Assembly: GCF_048541585.1 (NCBI RefSeq)
Contig: NZ_CP183303.1
Span: forward strand, 2,108,001-2,172,000
Direction of reading: 5' to 3'
From: Legionella_C sp048541585
Lineage (GTDB): Bacteria; Pseudomonadota; Gammaproteobacteria; Legionellales; Legionellaceae
DNA length: 64,000 nucleotides
The first letter of the stretch is position 1; each line of letters starts with the position of its first letter. The translations under genes and the position numbers were made by a program. Shown here in pieces: positions 34,938 through 44,542 of this stretch. The notes under the pieces are model-generated. The model made no database searches, was not told the origin of the DNA, and worked only from the letters and a program-made list of their open reading frames with translations.

Positions 34938-36500
34938 TTGTCTTTAGGATTAAGATTTTCGCCCCTTTTAATTTGCTTTATGCTTAGCTCATGTATGGTT
35001 GGCCCAAATTATCATGAGCCTAAAAAGAAAGTAGCTCGGTATTGGTTACAGAATAATCCAGCAGTTAAAATTGCTCCTATTCAAAATGCCAATTGGTGGA
35101 AGGTTTTTCATGATCCTAATTTAACCTTTTTAATTCATAAAGGTTATCATGATAATTTGTCCCTTCAAGCTACAGGCGTCAAAGTGCTGCAAGCTAGAGC
35201 GCAATTAGCACAAGCAGTAGGCCAACTTTACCCACAAAAACAAGCCCTCACAGGTAGCTATACTTATTATCGAATTGGTGGTAGTGAATTTCAAACTGTC
35301 TTACCACCTTCTTTTAAGACAGCTACCTTAGGTATTACAGCAAGTTGGGAAATAGACTTTTGGGGCAAATACCGACGTGCTATTTTAGCTAAGGATGCAT
35401 TATTTTTCTCTTCCCTTGCTGCCTATGATCAAGCGCTTGTTACCTTAACTGCTGATATTGCTGATACTTATATAAATATCCGTACCGCTGAACAACAAAT
35501 TAGAGTTACCAAGCAAAATATTGCAGTTCAAACGCAAAGCTTAAGAATCGCTAAGGCCCGTTATCGCGGTGGCCAAACTAGTCTCTTAGATGTAGAGCAA
35601 GCAGAAACTGCACTTGCTGAAACTCAAGCAACGCTGCCAAAATATGTTACTCAATTACAAACCAATAAAGATATTCTTGCCGTTTTATTAGGTACAGTAC
35701 CCACCGATATTGATCGTTTTTTACAAAAATCAAAAGGTATACCTAAAGCACCACCTACGGTAGCTATTGGTATTCCTAAAGAAGCGATGGCAAGACGGCC
35801 AGATATTTATCAAGCACGTATGGAAGCTATAGCGCAATCTGAAACAATCGGGGCAACTGAAGCGAATCTCTATCCCGCATTATCGCTATCAGGTACCTTT
35901 GTCTTTGCAGCAAATACTATTGGTAATAACTCTTTAAGTGACCTATTTAATTGGTCCAATCGCAATATTGTTGCTGGCCCCTCTTTTGTTTGGCCTATTT
36001 TAAATTATGGTCAAATTACAAACGCGGTAAGAGCACAAGATGCCGCTTTCCAGCAATCTTTACTTAATTACGTTAATTTAGTTTTAAAAGCGCAACAGGA
36101 AGTACAAGACAATATCACAAGCTATATAGAGGCAAGAAAAACAGCTAACTTATTAAAGCAAGCAAATACTTCTGCGATCAGAACCACTAAGCTTTCGATA
36201 ACTCGCTATAGGCAAGGAGAAAATGATTATTCGATAGTATTAGATGCAGAAAGACAACAATTACGTATTGAAACCAATTTAGTTACAACTCAAGGCGATA
36301 TCGCTAAATCATTAGTAGCACTTTATCGCTCTTTAGGTGGAGGCTGGCAAATACGAGGCTGTAATGATGTCATACCGCTTAAGGTCAAAGCAGCTATGGC
36401 GGTCCGTACTAATTGGGGTGATTTATTAGAACAACCAAATCATCAATATCCTGCCAATAATGCACAGCAAATTAAAGAGCTTTACTTACCCAATTGGTGA
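34938..36500 (+). CDS. Outer membrane efflux lipoprotein (OprM/NodT family)
   Basis: 520 residues. The lipobox is MLSSC (Cys at about 19), then GPNYHEP, as in OprM-type factors. Two repeated helical/strand halves follow; ADIADTYINIR and RYRGGQTSLLDVEQAE are family hallmarks, and RYRQGENDYSIVLDAERQQ is the second-half counterpart. It forms the trimeric channel that takes drugs from the RND pump across the outer membrane. The start is TTG at 34938, needed to supply the signal-peptide n-region; AAGGA lies 11 bases upstream. First gene of the operon (OMF, adaptor, pump), an order different from the usual adaptor, pump, OMF. Confidence 0.92.
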   Translation: MSLGLRFSPLLICFMLSSCMVGPNYHEPKKKVARYWLQNNPAVKIAPIQNANWWKVFHDPNLTFLIHKGYHDNLSLQATGVKVLQARAQLAQAVGQLYPQKQALTGSYTYYRIGGSEFQTVLPPSFKTATLGITASWEIDFWGKYRRAILAKDALFFSSLAAYDQALVTLTADIADTYINIRTAEQQIRVTKQNIAVQTQSLRIAKARYRGGQTSLLDVEQAETALAETQATLPKYVTQLQTNKDILAVLLGTVPTDIDRFLQKSKGIPKAPPTVAIGIPKEAMARRPDIYQARMEAIAQSETIGATEANLYPALSLSGTFVFAANTIGNNSLSDLFNWSNRNIVAGPSFVWPILNYGQITNAVRAQDAAFQQSLLNYVNLVLKAQQEVQDNITSYIEARKTANLLKQANTSAIRTTKLSITRYRQGENDYSIVLDAERQQLRIETNLVTTQGDIAKSLVALYRSLGGGWQIRGCNDVIPLKVKAAMAVRTNWGDLLEQPNHQYPANNAQQIKELYLPNW

Positions 36501-36505
36501 TCCAT

Positions 36506-37651
36506 ATGAATAGTAATAAAAGTACCAAAATCATCAAATTCATTATACTACTTATTCTTTTAACATTATTTATTTACTGGTTTATAGAGCATACCGCTAA
36601 ACCAAAGCCTACTGTGACGCCACCGACAGTTATTGTTAAAAAGCCTAGCATGACTAAAATGGGAAGCTATATTATTCAAACGGGTAATACAGTTGCTTTT
36701 AATTCAGTCAACTTAGTGGCTAGGATAGAAGGTTATTTACAAGAAATTGATTTTGTTGACGGTAGTTTTGTTAAGAAAGGAAAAAATTTATTTGTGATTG
36801 AGCCTCAGCCCTACCTTGATAAAGTACAAGAGGCACAAGCAAACCTGGCAGCACAAAAAGCAAATTATGCATACAGAAATGCTGAATATGGTCGCCAGCA
36901 ACAAATGTATAAAGAAAATGCTACTTCTTTAAAAAATGTTGAAAAATGGGCAGCTCAGTTAGACGAAGCGAAGGCAGGTATTTCACGAGCGCAAGCAAAA
37001 CTTAATAATGCTGAAATTAATTACAGCTATACACATGTGTTAGCACCTTTTGATGGCCGAATTGGCCGCCATTTAGTTGACGTAGGTAACTTAGTAGGTC
37101 ATGGTGAAGCCACGCAATTAGCTACCATCGAACAAATTGATCCTATCTATGTATATATAAACCTTAATGAATTAGCCTTAATTAAATTACGTAAAGCTGC
37201 TCATGCTCGTGGTATTCATGCTAATAACATTAACACCATACCAGTCTTTGTTGGTTTACAAACTGATACTGACTTTCCTTATGAAGGCAAACTCGACTTC
37301 GTTAATACCGGTTTAAATGCTTCTACAGGCACTATGCAATTTCGTGCTATCTTACCCAACAAAGATCATAGCCTTTTACCTGGTTTATTTGTCCAAGTAA
37401 AAGTTCCTTTATCTGAACCTGTAATGCAGTTAACTGTACCAGAGACAGCAGTGCAATATGATCAACTAGGGGCCTATATCTTAGTACTTGGAAAAGATAA
37501 TTATATTGAAGCAAGACATGTGGTATTAGGTTCTGTAGAAGATGGAAAACAAGTCATTAGTAAGGGCCTGAACATCGATGAGCAAATTGTTATAAATGGC
37601 CTACAAAATGCCATGCCTGGCCAACAAGTGACTCCTAAGATTGCGCCTTGA
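36506..37651 (+). CDS. RND efflux periplasmic adaptor (AcrA/MexE type)
   Basis: About 382 residues. An N-terminal membrane anchor (FIILLILLTLFIYWFIEHT) is followed by the lipoyl half LVARIEGYLQEIDF..GSFVKKG, a helical hairpin (110-165), the second lipoyl half INYSYTHVLAPFDGRIGR, and beta-barrel segments with LLPGLFVQVKVPL. It bridges pump and outer channel. The ATG at 36506 is preferred to a TTG overlapping the upstream stop. The gene begins five bases after the OMF gene. The following 632 bases before the pump gene are a repeat array. Confidence 0.92.
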   Translation: MNSNKSTKIIKFIILLILLTLFIYWFIEHTAKPKPTVTPPTVIVKKPSMTKMGSYIIQTGNTVAFNSVNLVARIEGYLQEIDFVDGSFVKKGKNLFVIEPQPYLDKVQEAQANLAAQKANYAYRNAEYGRQQQMYKENATSLKNVEKWAAQLDEAKAGISRAQAKLNNAEINYSYTHVLAPFDGRIGRHLVDVGNLVGHGEATQLATIEQIDPIYVYINLNELALIKLRKAAHARGIHANNINTIPVFVGLQTDTDFPYEGKLDFVNTGLNASTGTMQFRAILPNKDHSLLPGLFVQVKVPLSEPVMQLTVPETAVQYDQLGAYILVLGKDNYIEARHVVLGSVEDGKQVISKGLNIDEQIVINGLQNAMPGQQVTPKIAP

Positions 37652-37724
37652 TGTATAACCGTTGAGCATGGTCGACTCACATGAAAGGATATAAACCCTT
37701 AATGATATTAACTTTAAATTAGCT

Positions 37725-38205
37725 CTGTCATTCCAGCGTAGACGGGAATCTATTTTTAGATAAGCACAGTGCAAATAGTAAGATGGATTTCCGCCTGCGC
37801 GGAAATGACAAGATTTTTAAATCGTGCCGGTATTTAGATAGATTCTTAACTGCGCGGAAATGACAAGATTTTTAAATCGTGCCGATATTTAGATAGATTC
37901 TTAGCTGCGCGGAAATGACAAGATTTTTAAATCGTGCCGATATTTAGATAGATTCTTAACTGCGTGGAAATGGCAAAATTTTTAAATCGTGCCGATATTT
38001 AGATAGATTCTTAGCTGCGCGGAAATGACAAGATTTTTAAATCGTGCCGATATTTGGATAGATTTCTGGCTGCATGTAAATGGCAAGATTTTTAAATACC
38101 GGTGAGATTAAAATAATTTTCTGGCTGTTTGAACATGATAGGGTTCTTAAACACTGCTGGTATTAAAATAAATTTCTGCCAACATAAAATGACAGAATTT
38201 TTAAG
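37725..38205. repeat. REP doublet followed by a decaying 55-bp tandem array
   Basis: 37725-37811 is one doublet of the 14.5-16 kb palindrome family (CTGTCATTCC ... GCGCGGAAATGACA). Its right end then repeats with a period of 55 bases: GGAAATGACA-type anchors lie at 37801, 37856, 37911, 37966, 38021, 38076, 38131 and about 38185. The first five copies are nearly identical; the later ones drift steadily. This fills most of the gap 37652-38283 between the adaptor and pump genes, that is, inside the efflux operon. No coding capacity. Confidence 0.88.
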
Positions 38206-38283
38206 TTGACATCATTAAGTGAACATTTACTAATAACTAGCTTAAAACTAGTGGTAATACATAATTAAGAGGGAAGTAGAGAA

Positions 38284-41200
38284 ATGATTTCTAAATTTTT
38301 TATTGAACGGCCAATTTTAGCCAATGTAATTGCCCTTTTAATGATTTTTTTAGGACTCATAGCTATTGGTGTTTTACCTATATCACAATACCCTTCTATT
38401 GTTCCGCCAACCATTCAAGTTACAGCAAACTATCCCGGTGCCGATGCGAAAACCTTAATTAATACGGTTGCATTACCTATTGAACAGCAAGTCAATGGGG
38501 TTGAAAATATGCTTTATATGCAATCTACCAGTACTAATAGTGGCAATTATAACTTAATTGTTACTTTTTCTGTTGGGACTGATCTTAATTATGCTCAGGT
38601 GCTAGTGCAAAATCGCGTTCAAGCAGCAATGGCGCAGCTGCCTGATGCGGTGCAAAAGCAAGGCGTTTTAGTACAACAGAAATCAACCGCAATTTTGCAA
38701 TTTATAACGCTCACTTCTGAAAATAATGAATATGATGGTTTATTTCTTGATAGCTATGCTGTTATTAATATGCAAGATGAACTAGCCCGCTTGCCTGGAG
38801 TTGGTAATGTCTTGATTTTTGGCTCAGGTAGTTATGCTATGCGTGTATGGCTAGACCCGAAAAAGATGCTTGCTTTTTCGCTAAATCCTAGTGATGTATT
38901 AGATGCTATTAGTCATCAAAATAAAGAAGTATCCGCAGGTCAACTTGCTTCTCCTCCAACAGTAGGCCAGCCGCCTTATCAGTTTACTGTCAACGTACCA
39001 GGTCAACTCGCTGACCCCAAACTATTTGCTGATATTATTGTTAAAACAATAGTGCCTAAGCCGGATGAGAAAGGAAATGCAAGTAGTAGTGCACAAATAG
39101 TTCGTATTCGCGATATTGGCCTTGTGGAATTAGGGTCATCTAGTTATAGTCAGGATGCAAAGCTTAATAATAAACCTGCAGCAGCTATAGGTATCTTCCA
39201 GTTACAAGGCGCTAACGCGTTGCAAGTTGCTAAAGAAGTAAGAAAAACAGTTGCTAAAATGGCAAAAAAATTTCCTCCAGGCTTAAAGTATTCTATTCCT
39301 TTTGATACTACTACTTTCGTACAAGCCTCTATTGACGAAGTATATAAAACACTTCTTGAAGCAGGCGTTTTAGTATTAGTTGTTATTGTCGTGTTTTTAC
39401 AAAATTTTCGTGCTTCTTTAGTGCCTGCTACAACTGTGCCTGTCACCATCATTGGTACTTTTTTTGGCATTTTAATGTTAGGGTACACCATTAATCTGTT
39501 AACTCTTTTTGCCTTAGTATTAGCTATTGGGATTGTTGTAGACGATGCTATCGTTATTGTTGAAGGTGCTACTCAACATATTGAACGCGGCCTTACCCCT
39601 AAAGCTGCAGCTATTCAAGCAATGAAAGAATTATTAGGTCCTATCATTGGTATTACTTTAGTCTTAATGGCAGTTTTTATTCCTGCTGGTTTCTTACCGG
39701 GTTTAACCGGTTCGATGTATGCCCAATTTGCCTTAGTCATTGCAGCCACTGCATTGCTTAGTGCCATTAATGCCATGACATTAAAACCAACACAGTGCGC
39801 AGTATGGTTAAAGCCTATTGATCCCAATAAACCTAAAAATAAATTCTTTCAGCTTTTTGATAGAGGTTTTCATGCTGTTGAAAATCGCTATATAAATTTT
39901 GTAAGCCGCTTAGTAAATAAAAGTAAAAGCGTATCTTTCATTGGTTTTATAATAGTTGTCTTAGCAATCTTTGGTCTAACGCGTGTGCCCACTGGATTTA
40001 TACCCATTGAAGATCAAGGTTATATGGTTTTAAGCGTTCAGTTACCCGATGGTGCTAGCTTATCGCGTACAGAAGCCATATTAGCAAGATTAAGTAAAGA
40101 AATTTCTTCTATGAATGCTGTTGCTAATGTCATTGCTATTAGTGGCATCTCTCTTTTAGATAATAATGCAAGTTTAGCAAATTCAGGTGCAATTTATATT
40201 GTTTTTAAAGATTGGGGCGTGCGGGGTAAAGGTGAGGATTTACTGTCTTTATTTCTTAAATTTAAAGCATTAGCACAAAAAACCTTAGAGGCTAAAGTGT
40301 TAGTAGTAGTACCTCCTCCTATTCAAGGACTTGGCATGTCCGGTGGATTTCAAATGCAAATAGAATTGCAAGATGGCAGTTTTGATTATGCAAAATTACA
40401 GAAAGCCACTGACTTATTAGTTAAAATAGCTGCTGAGCAGCCGGCTGTACAACAATTGGTAACGACATTCAGAGCAAGTGCTCCTCAACTTGCAGCACCT
40501 ATTAATCGCACTAAAGCAGAAAGCCTAGGCGTTACAGTAGGTAATGCCTTTAATACTTTACAAACTTATTTAGGCTCCTCCTACGTCAATCTTTTTACAA
40601 AGTTTGGGCAGGTTTTTCCAGTCTTTGTGCAAGCTGATGCTAATTCGCGTCGTGATATACACGATTTACAGAATTTCTATGTAAAGAATTCAGCTGGTGC
40701 TATGGTTCCCTTTGGGACATTAGTTGATCTTACTCATGCTGTTGGACCAAGTCTTGTTCCACTTTATAATCTCTACCCTTCTGCAACTATTAATGGGATG
40801 GCTAATAGAGGCTACAGTTCAGGGCAAGCCATTTTGTTAATGGAACAATTAGCCAAGCAATATTTACCACCAGGAACTTCTTATGAATGGACTAGTACTT
40901 CATACCAACAGAAGCTAGCTGGGAATATGAGCTATTATATTTTTGCTATGTCACTTATTCTCGTTTATTTAATTTTGGCAGGGCAATATGAGAACTGGCT
41001 ATTACCTGCTGTCATTTTATTTAGTGTTCCACTTACTTTAGTTGGAACAGTCACCGTCTTACTACTGTTAGGTTTAGACAATAATATGTATACCCAGATT
41101 GGTTTGTTGTTACTTATTGCTTTAGCAAGTAAAAACGCTATCTTGTTAGTAGAAGTAGCCCATGAACAACATACGCTACATGACAAGTCCGTTACAGAGG

Positions 41201-41454
41201 CAGCAGTCATTGCCGCAAAAACACGCTTTAGGCCAATCTTGATGACTTCTTTTGCTTTTATCCTTGGTGTTTTACCTTTAGTGTTTGCAACGGGAGCTGG
41301 TGCCTACGCTCGCAAAACAATTGGCGTTACGGTTTGTAGTGGAATGTTAGCTTCAACCTGCTTAGCAATTATCTTTGTACCTGTTTTTTATGTCTTAATG
41401 CAGACTTGGCAAGATGAACGATTAGCAAGGAAAAGAGAGCTTAGTATTGCTTAA
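38284..41454 (+). CDS. RND multidrug efflux pump (AcrB/MexF type, HAE1)
   Basis: 1056 residues, full length. It begins MISKFFIERPILANVIALLM, as HAE1 pumps do. Proton-relay aspartates are in GIVVDDAIVIVEG and the relay lysine in LALASKNAILLVE; two large periplasmic loops and twelve transmembrane segments are evident. It exports drugs or host-derived toxic compounds using the proton gradient, with the two upstream gene products. GAGGGAAG gives a good RBS. It lies 632 bases after the adaptor gene, so it may depend partly on its own promoter. Confidence 0.94.
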   Translation: MISKFFIERPILANVIALLMIFLGLIAIGVLPISQYPSIVPPTIQVTANYPGADAKTLINTVALPIEQQVNGVENMLYMQSTSTNSGNYNLIVTFSVGTDLNYAQVLVQNRVQAAMAQLPDAVQKQGVLVQQKSTAILQFITLTSENNEYDGLFLDSYAVINMQDELARLPGVGNVLIFGSGSYAMRVWLDPKKMLAFSLNPSDVLDAISHQNKEVSAGQLASPPTVGQPPYQFTVNVPGQLADPKLFADIIVKTIVPKPDEKGNASSSAQIVRIRDIGLVELGSSSYSQDAKLNNKPAAAIGIFQLQGANALQVAKEVRKTVAKMAKKFPPGLKYSIPFDTTTFVQASIDEVYKTLLEAGVLVLVVIVVFLQNFRASLVPATTVPVTIIGTFFGILMLGYTINLLTLFALVLAIGIVVDDAIVIVEGATQHIERGLTPKAAAIQAMKELLGPIIGITLVLMAVFIPAGFLPGLTGSMYAQFALVIAATALLSAINAMTLKPTQCAVWLKPIDPNKPKNKFFQLFDRGFHAVENRYINFVSRLVNKSKSVSFIGFIIVVLAIFGLTRVPTGFIPIEDQGYMVLSVQLPDGASLSRTEAILARLSKEISSMNAVANVIAISGISLLDNNASLANSGAIYIVFKDWGVRGKGEDLLSLFLKFKALAQKTLEAKVLVVVPPPIQGLGMSGGFQMQIELQDGSFDYAKLQKATDLLVKIAAEQPAVQQLVTTFRASAPQLAAPINRTKAESLGVTVGNAFNTLQTYLGSSYVNLFTKFGQVFPVFVQADANSRRDIHDLQNFYVKNSAGAMVPFGTLVDLTHAVGPSLVPLYNLYPSATINGMANRGYSSGQAILLMEQLAKQYLPPGTSYEWTSTSYQQKLAGNMSYYIFAMSLILVYLILAGQYENWLLPAVILFSVPLTLVGTVTVLLLLGLDNNMYTQIGLLLLIALASKNAILLVEVAHEQHTLHDKSVTEAAVIAAKTRFRPILMTSFAFILGVLPLVFATGAGAYARKTIGVTVCSGMLASTCLAIIFVPVFYVLMQTWQDERLARKRELSIA

Positions 41455-41536
41455 AATTAATTAGAACTCTATTTATAAAGAATGGTTAAAAACACTTTAA
41501 CTATAATCCTTAATAATAAGGGGTAAATCTGCTAAT

Positions 41537-42040
41537 ATGTTTAGCATGGCAAAGCGCAACAAAGATTTAGTTATTATGAAACCTTGGCTTAGTAATATTA
41601 TGTGGTTTTATCAAATTACTTTGCATTATGATAAGAGTTGGTTTCAATTACGTTTTGAAAAAGCAACCACCTATTATACGCTTTGTCTGGAAAAGGATTT
41701 ATTAAATGATTGGACTATCGTTATTTCTTCTGGAAGACGTTTAGCAAAAAGTGGCCAGAAAAGACTAATAGCGTTTACTTCTTACAGCAATGCATATGAA
41801 CAATTATGTAACTATATCCATAACCATGTGCAGCAACGTTATAAGCTTACTTCGTTTGCTACTAATAATTTATTATTACTTAGCTTAATTAATTTTTTAG
41901 ATCATTATACTTACACTAGCGAAAATCAAGCCGCTATTAAAATAGGTAAGCATTCATCTAAACTTAAAAGTTCAATTTCTAAACCCAGAAAAAAAAGAAG
42001 CTTAACTGAAGATTGCTTCCATCAGCTAAGCTTATTTTAA
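41537..42040 (+). CDS. Divergent WGR-domain-like protein
   Basis: 167 residues. The segment about 35-100 has the order of a WGR domain: YYTLCLEKDLLNDWTIVISSGRR, then KSGQKRLIAF and a helix with an Ala and aromatic residues. The name-giving WGR reads SGRR here, so the match is weak. WGR domains bind DNA and RNA ends in PARPs and some bacterial proteins. The C-terminal tail is basic (KPRKKRS), which fits nucleic-acid binding. The gene follows the efflux pump after 82 bases but has no evident link to it. Confidence 0.45.
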   Translation: MFSMAKRNKDLVIMKPWLSNIMWFYQITLHYDKSWFQLRFEKATTYYTLCLEKDLLNDWTIVISSGRRLAKSGQKRLIAFTSYSNAYEQLCNYIHNHVQQRYKLTSFATNNLLLLSLINFLDHYTYTSENQAAIKIGKHSSKLKSSISKPRKKRSLTEDCFHQLSLF

Positions 42041-42108
42041 CTACTTGCCTTATGAATACAGGTTAAACAAACTAATCGCGTCTAACTACATTAGCAAAAT
42101 ACCCTAGC

Positions 42109-42459
42109 TTAATAATAATCATAAGTTACTGAAGTAACATCAACTGGCTCAGTGTTAACTACAGTCATTGTATTATAAGCAGGAGTATAAATAGGCGTAG
42201 TTACAACAGAAGAGCAACATGGGCTTGCTACAACAGGTCTGACCACTTTAGTGCAGCAAGAATGATGAACACGTCTAACAACAGGTTTTACAACGACCTG
42301 TTTACAACAAGGCTTATTAATAACTACAGTATTTCCGCAACAACCTGCGGTGCTAGGATAAATAGTAGTGTAATCACTAACACCGGTAGTAACAAATCCG
42401 CAAGCCGTTAAACTACCGATAAATGGTAATAACATAAGTCCTTTTATGTTTCTTTTCAT
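42109..42459 (-). CDS. Cys-pair-rich lipoprotein
   Basis: 116 residues. The signal peptide ends in the lipobox LTAC, so the protein should be lipid-anchored. The mature part contains four Cys-Cys pairs (GCCGN, PCCKQ, SCCTK, PCCSS) spaced 13-19 residues apart between Val-rich strands, and a Tyr-rich tail (TYDYY). I do not know the family. Repeated vicinal Cys pairs suggest metal binding or a disulfide-built repeat. Confidence 0.65.
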   Translation of the reverse strand: MKRNIKGLMLLPFIGSLTACGFVTTGVSDYTTIYPSTAGCCGNTVVINKPCCKQVVVKPVVRRVHHSCCTKVVRPVVASPCCSSVVTTPIYTPAYNTMTVVNTEPVDVTSVTYDYY

Positions 42460-42682
42460 GTGTTTCCCCTTCTTTCCTTATCTAAACTAAGTGTATAATA
42501 GAGGATCAGATTATTCCAATTTTGATCACTAAGTAATTGTTAAATAATAATTAATTAGTTTAAATAATTAGCTAAAAAGTTAGATTTAATGAAATTTATA
42601 CTGTGGAAAAGATAGTTTTAAGAGCAAATTAAGAATGAATTGAATTAAATATTGGTAAGATAAAAGCAGGCAATCGTTCTAG

Positions 42683-43567
42683 TTATAATGACGTAGCCGT
42701 TATTGCCTCTAATGAAAATTCAATTAATTGCTTTTCAGCAAACTCAAGGGAAGAAGTAAATTGCTTGGTAATACGATTTGCGATAACAACATTAATAGAG
42801 CAACAACGATGGTCTAAAAGTTTAGATAAACCGTATAATGCAGCTGTTTCCATCTCAAGATTAGTTAAAGATATATTATTAAACTGAAAATTTGCTAAGT
42901 ATTCGGCAAAATTAAATGGCATTTCACCAAGACGTAATGGCCGACCTTGGGGTGTATAAAATCCATGACAAGTTACCGTAATGCCTTCTATACACTGAGG
43001 GTGCGTTAAAAAAGATTCTACTATTTCTCGATCACCAGCGTAAGCTAATAAAGGTGTTTCAGGTAATCTCCCTTTCATATAAGCACTAAATTTTTGTGTA
43101 AGTTCCGCTTCCTCAGTATTTTGCTTAGGATTGTAATAGAGCAAAATACCTGTTAAATCGATAGCGTGACTCGCAACAATAAAACTATTTAAAGGTATAG
43201 TTGATTGTAACGCCCCTGTTGTACCAAGCCGAATAATATTTAAAGAGCGAAGTTTGTTATTGATAGTTCTGGTTTTAAAATCAATATTTATCAAGGCATC
43301 TAATTCGTTTAAAACAATATCGATATTTTGGGTACCCATACCGGTAGAAAGAACAGTGAGGCGTTTTTTATTAAAATATCCAGTTTGTGTGACAAATTCT
43401 CTATGCTCATGCTTAAAATCGATACTATCAAAATACTGTGCGACCTTCTGTACTCGTCTTGGATCACCGACTGTCAAAATAGTATCAGCAATGTCGTCTG
43501 CACCAATATCAAGGTGATAAATCTTGTTTCCAGAGAGAATAAGTTCGGTATCAGCTAATTTCTTCAT
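42683..43567 (-). CDS. Nucleoside (uridine) phosphorylase family protein
   Basis: 294 residues of the PNP_UDP_1 family. It shows the phosphate/ribose block LTVGDPRRVQKV, the STGMGTQNIDI segment, RLGTTGALQS, and the ribose Met/Glu in NLEMETAALYGL. It should split nucleosides with phosphate, most likely uridine, for salvage. The start at 43567 (MKKLADTEL) is chosen because GAGG lies just upstream; the frame stays open 16 codons further. Divergent from the K+ channel gene. Confidence 0.8.
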   Translation of the reverse strand: MKKLADTELILSGNKIYHLDIGADDIADTILTVGDPRRVQKVAQYFDSIDFKHEHREFVTQTGYFNKKRLTVLSTGMGTQNIDIVLNELDALINIDFKTRTINNKLRSLNIIRLGTTGALQSTIPLNSFIVASHAIDLTGILLYYNPKQNTEEAELTQKFSAYMKGRLPETPLLAYAGDREIVESFLTHPQCIEGITVTCHGFYTPQGRPLRLGEMPFNFAEYLANFQFNNISLTNLEMETAALYGLSKLLDHRCCSINVVIANRITKQFTSSLEFAEKQLIEFSLEAITATSL

Positions 43568-43790
43568 AAATACCTCACCTGCTATTAAGTAGTTTAAATT
43601 AGCAAGGCTAGACAAAAAGCCGCTTTCTACACTGCTGTTATCGGTTATTTTTAAGAAGACTTAACTGGTTTGCTTGAGATTTCTTTAAAAATTCGCTTGT
43701 TCATGAATAAACGTGGTAGGTAACACTATACTTATCTATTGTTATGGAGATATTACTAATTTAATTATTAAGATTGTCAAAGGATGAAGC

Positions 43791-44462
43791 ATGTTAAGTT
43801 TAGTAAGGAAGATGCAATTTCTTTTCTTATTTTTTACTATTTTATTATTTTGCTTCGCAAAAGCACTTGAGGCCCAAATTGGCTTATGGCATATCACAGA
43901 TATAGTTTTAGTTATTTTAATTGTCACTAGTATTTTAGTAATAGGTGAAAAAGAGCATCGCTTATTTATGTGGCTTACTATCATAGGCATATTGCAATTA
44001 ATAGAAACTTTTATTAGTCATTTGCTTCCTTATACATTTTTTGAATCAATTAGATCGTTCCTTGCCGTTATTTTTTTTGGCTTAATGACAATCGCTTGTT
44101 TGCAATTAACCTTGAGAAATAAAGTAATTAATATGGCTACTTTATTTGGTTCACTTTCTGCTTATCTTTTTATTGGTTTATCTTTTGCTTATCTCTATTT
44201 AATGATCTATACCCTAGATCCATATTCTTTATCAGGTTTAGGTCTAAACTCACAAAGTCAAGCCATTTACTATTCCTTCATTACTTTAACCACTGTAGGC
44301 TTTGGAGATATAGTAGCAACAAAACCAATAGTACAATGTTTAACTTGGATGGAAGCCTTTTTTGGTCAAGCCTATCTTGCTATTTTTATCTCACAACTGG
44401 TTAGTCGTTATGTCGCGGATAGGATTAATCTAAATGCGAATACCAAACAAGAAGAAACATAA
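43791..44462 (+). CDS. Potassium channel protein
   Basis: 223 residues, about six hydrophobic segments. The pore lies between the last two, with the selectivity filter LTTVGFGD; the remaining segments resemble a minimal voltage-sensor-like or membrane-anchor part without clear gating arginines. No cytoplasmic RCK/TrkA_N domain follows. It should pass K+ across the inner membrane. RBS AAGGA at good distance. Convergent with the ugpB-like gene. Confidence 0.85.
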   Translation: MLSLVRKMQFLFLFFTILLFCFAKALEAQIGLWHITDIVLVILIVTSILVIGEKEHRLFMWLTIIGILQLIETFISHLLPYTFFESIRSFLAVIFFGLMTIACLQLTLRNKVINMATLFGSLSAYLFIGLSFAYLYLMIYTLDPYSLSGLGLNSQSQAIYYSFITLTTVGFGDIVATKPIVQCLTWMEAFFGQAYLAIFISQLVSRYVADRINLNANTKQEET

Positions 44463-44542
44463 CTAATTTTTATTTAATAAAAAAGTTGATAATTGCTGAT
44501 ACGTAATAACTCTAGGGTAAAGGTCTCATTAATTTTAATAAT

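Noticed and set aside
39150..41210. Minus-strand frames inside the RND pump gene
   Set aside because: They are antisense shadows of a well-defined 1056-residue pump and show no motifs.
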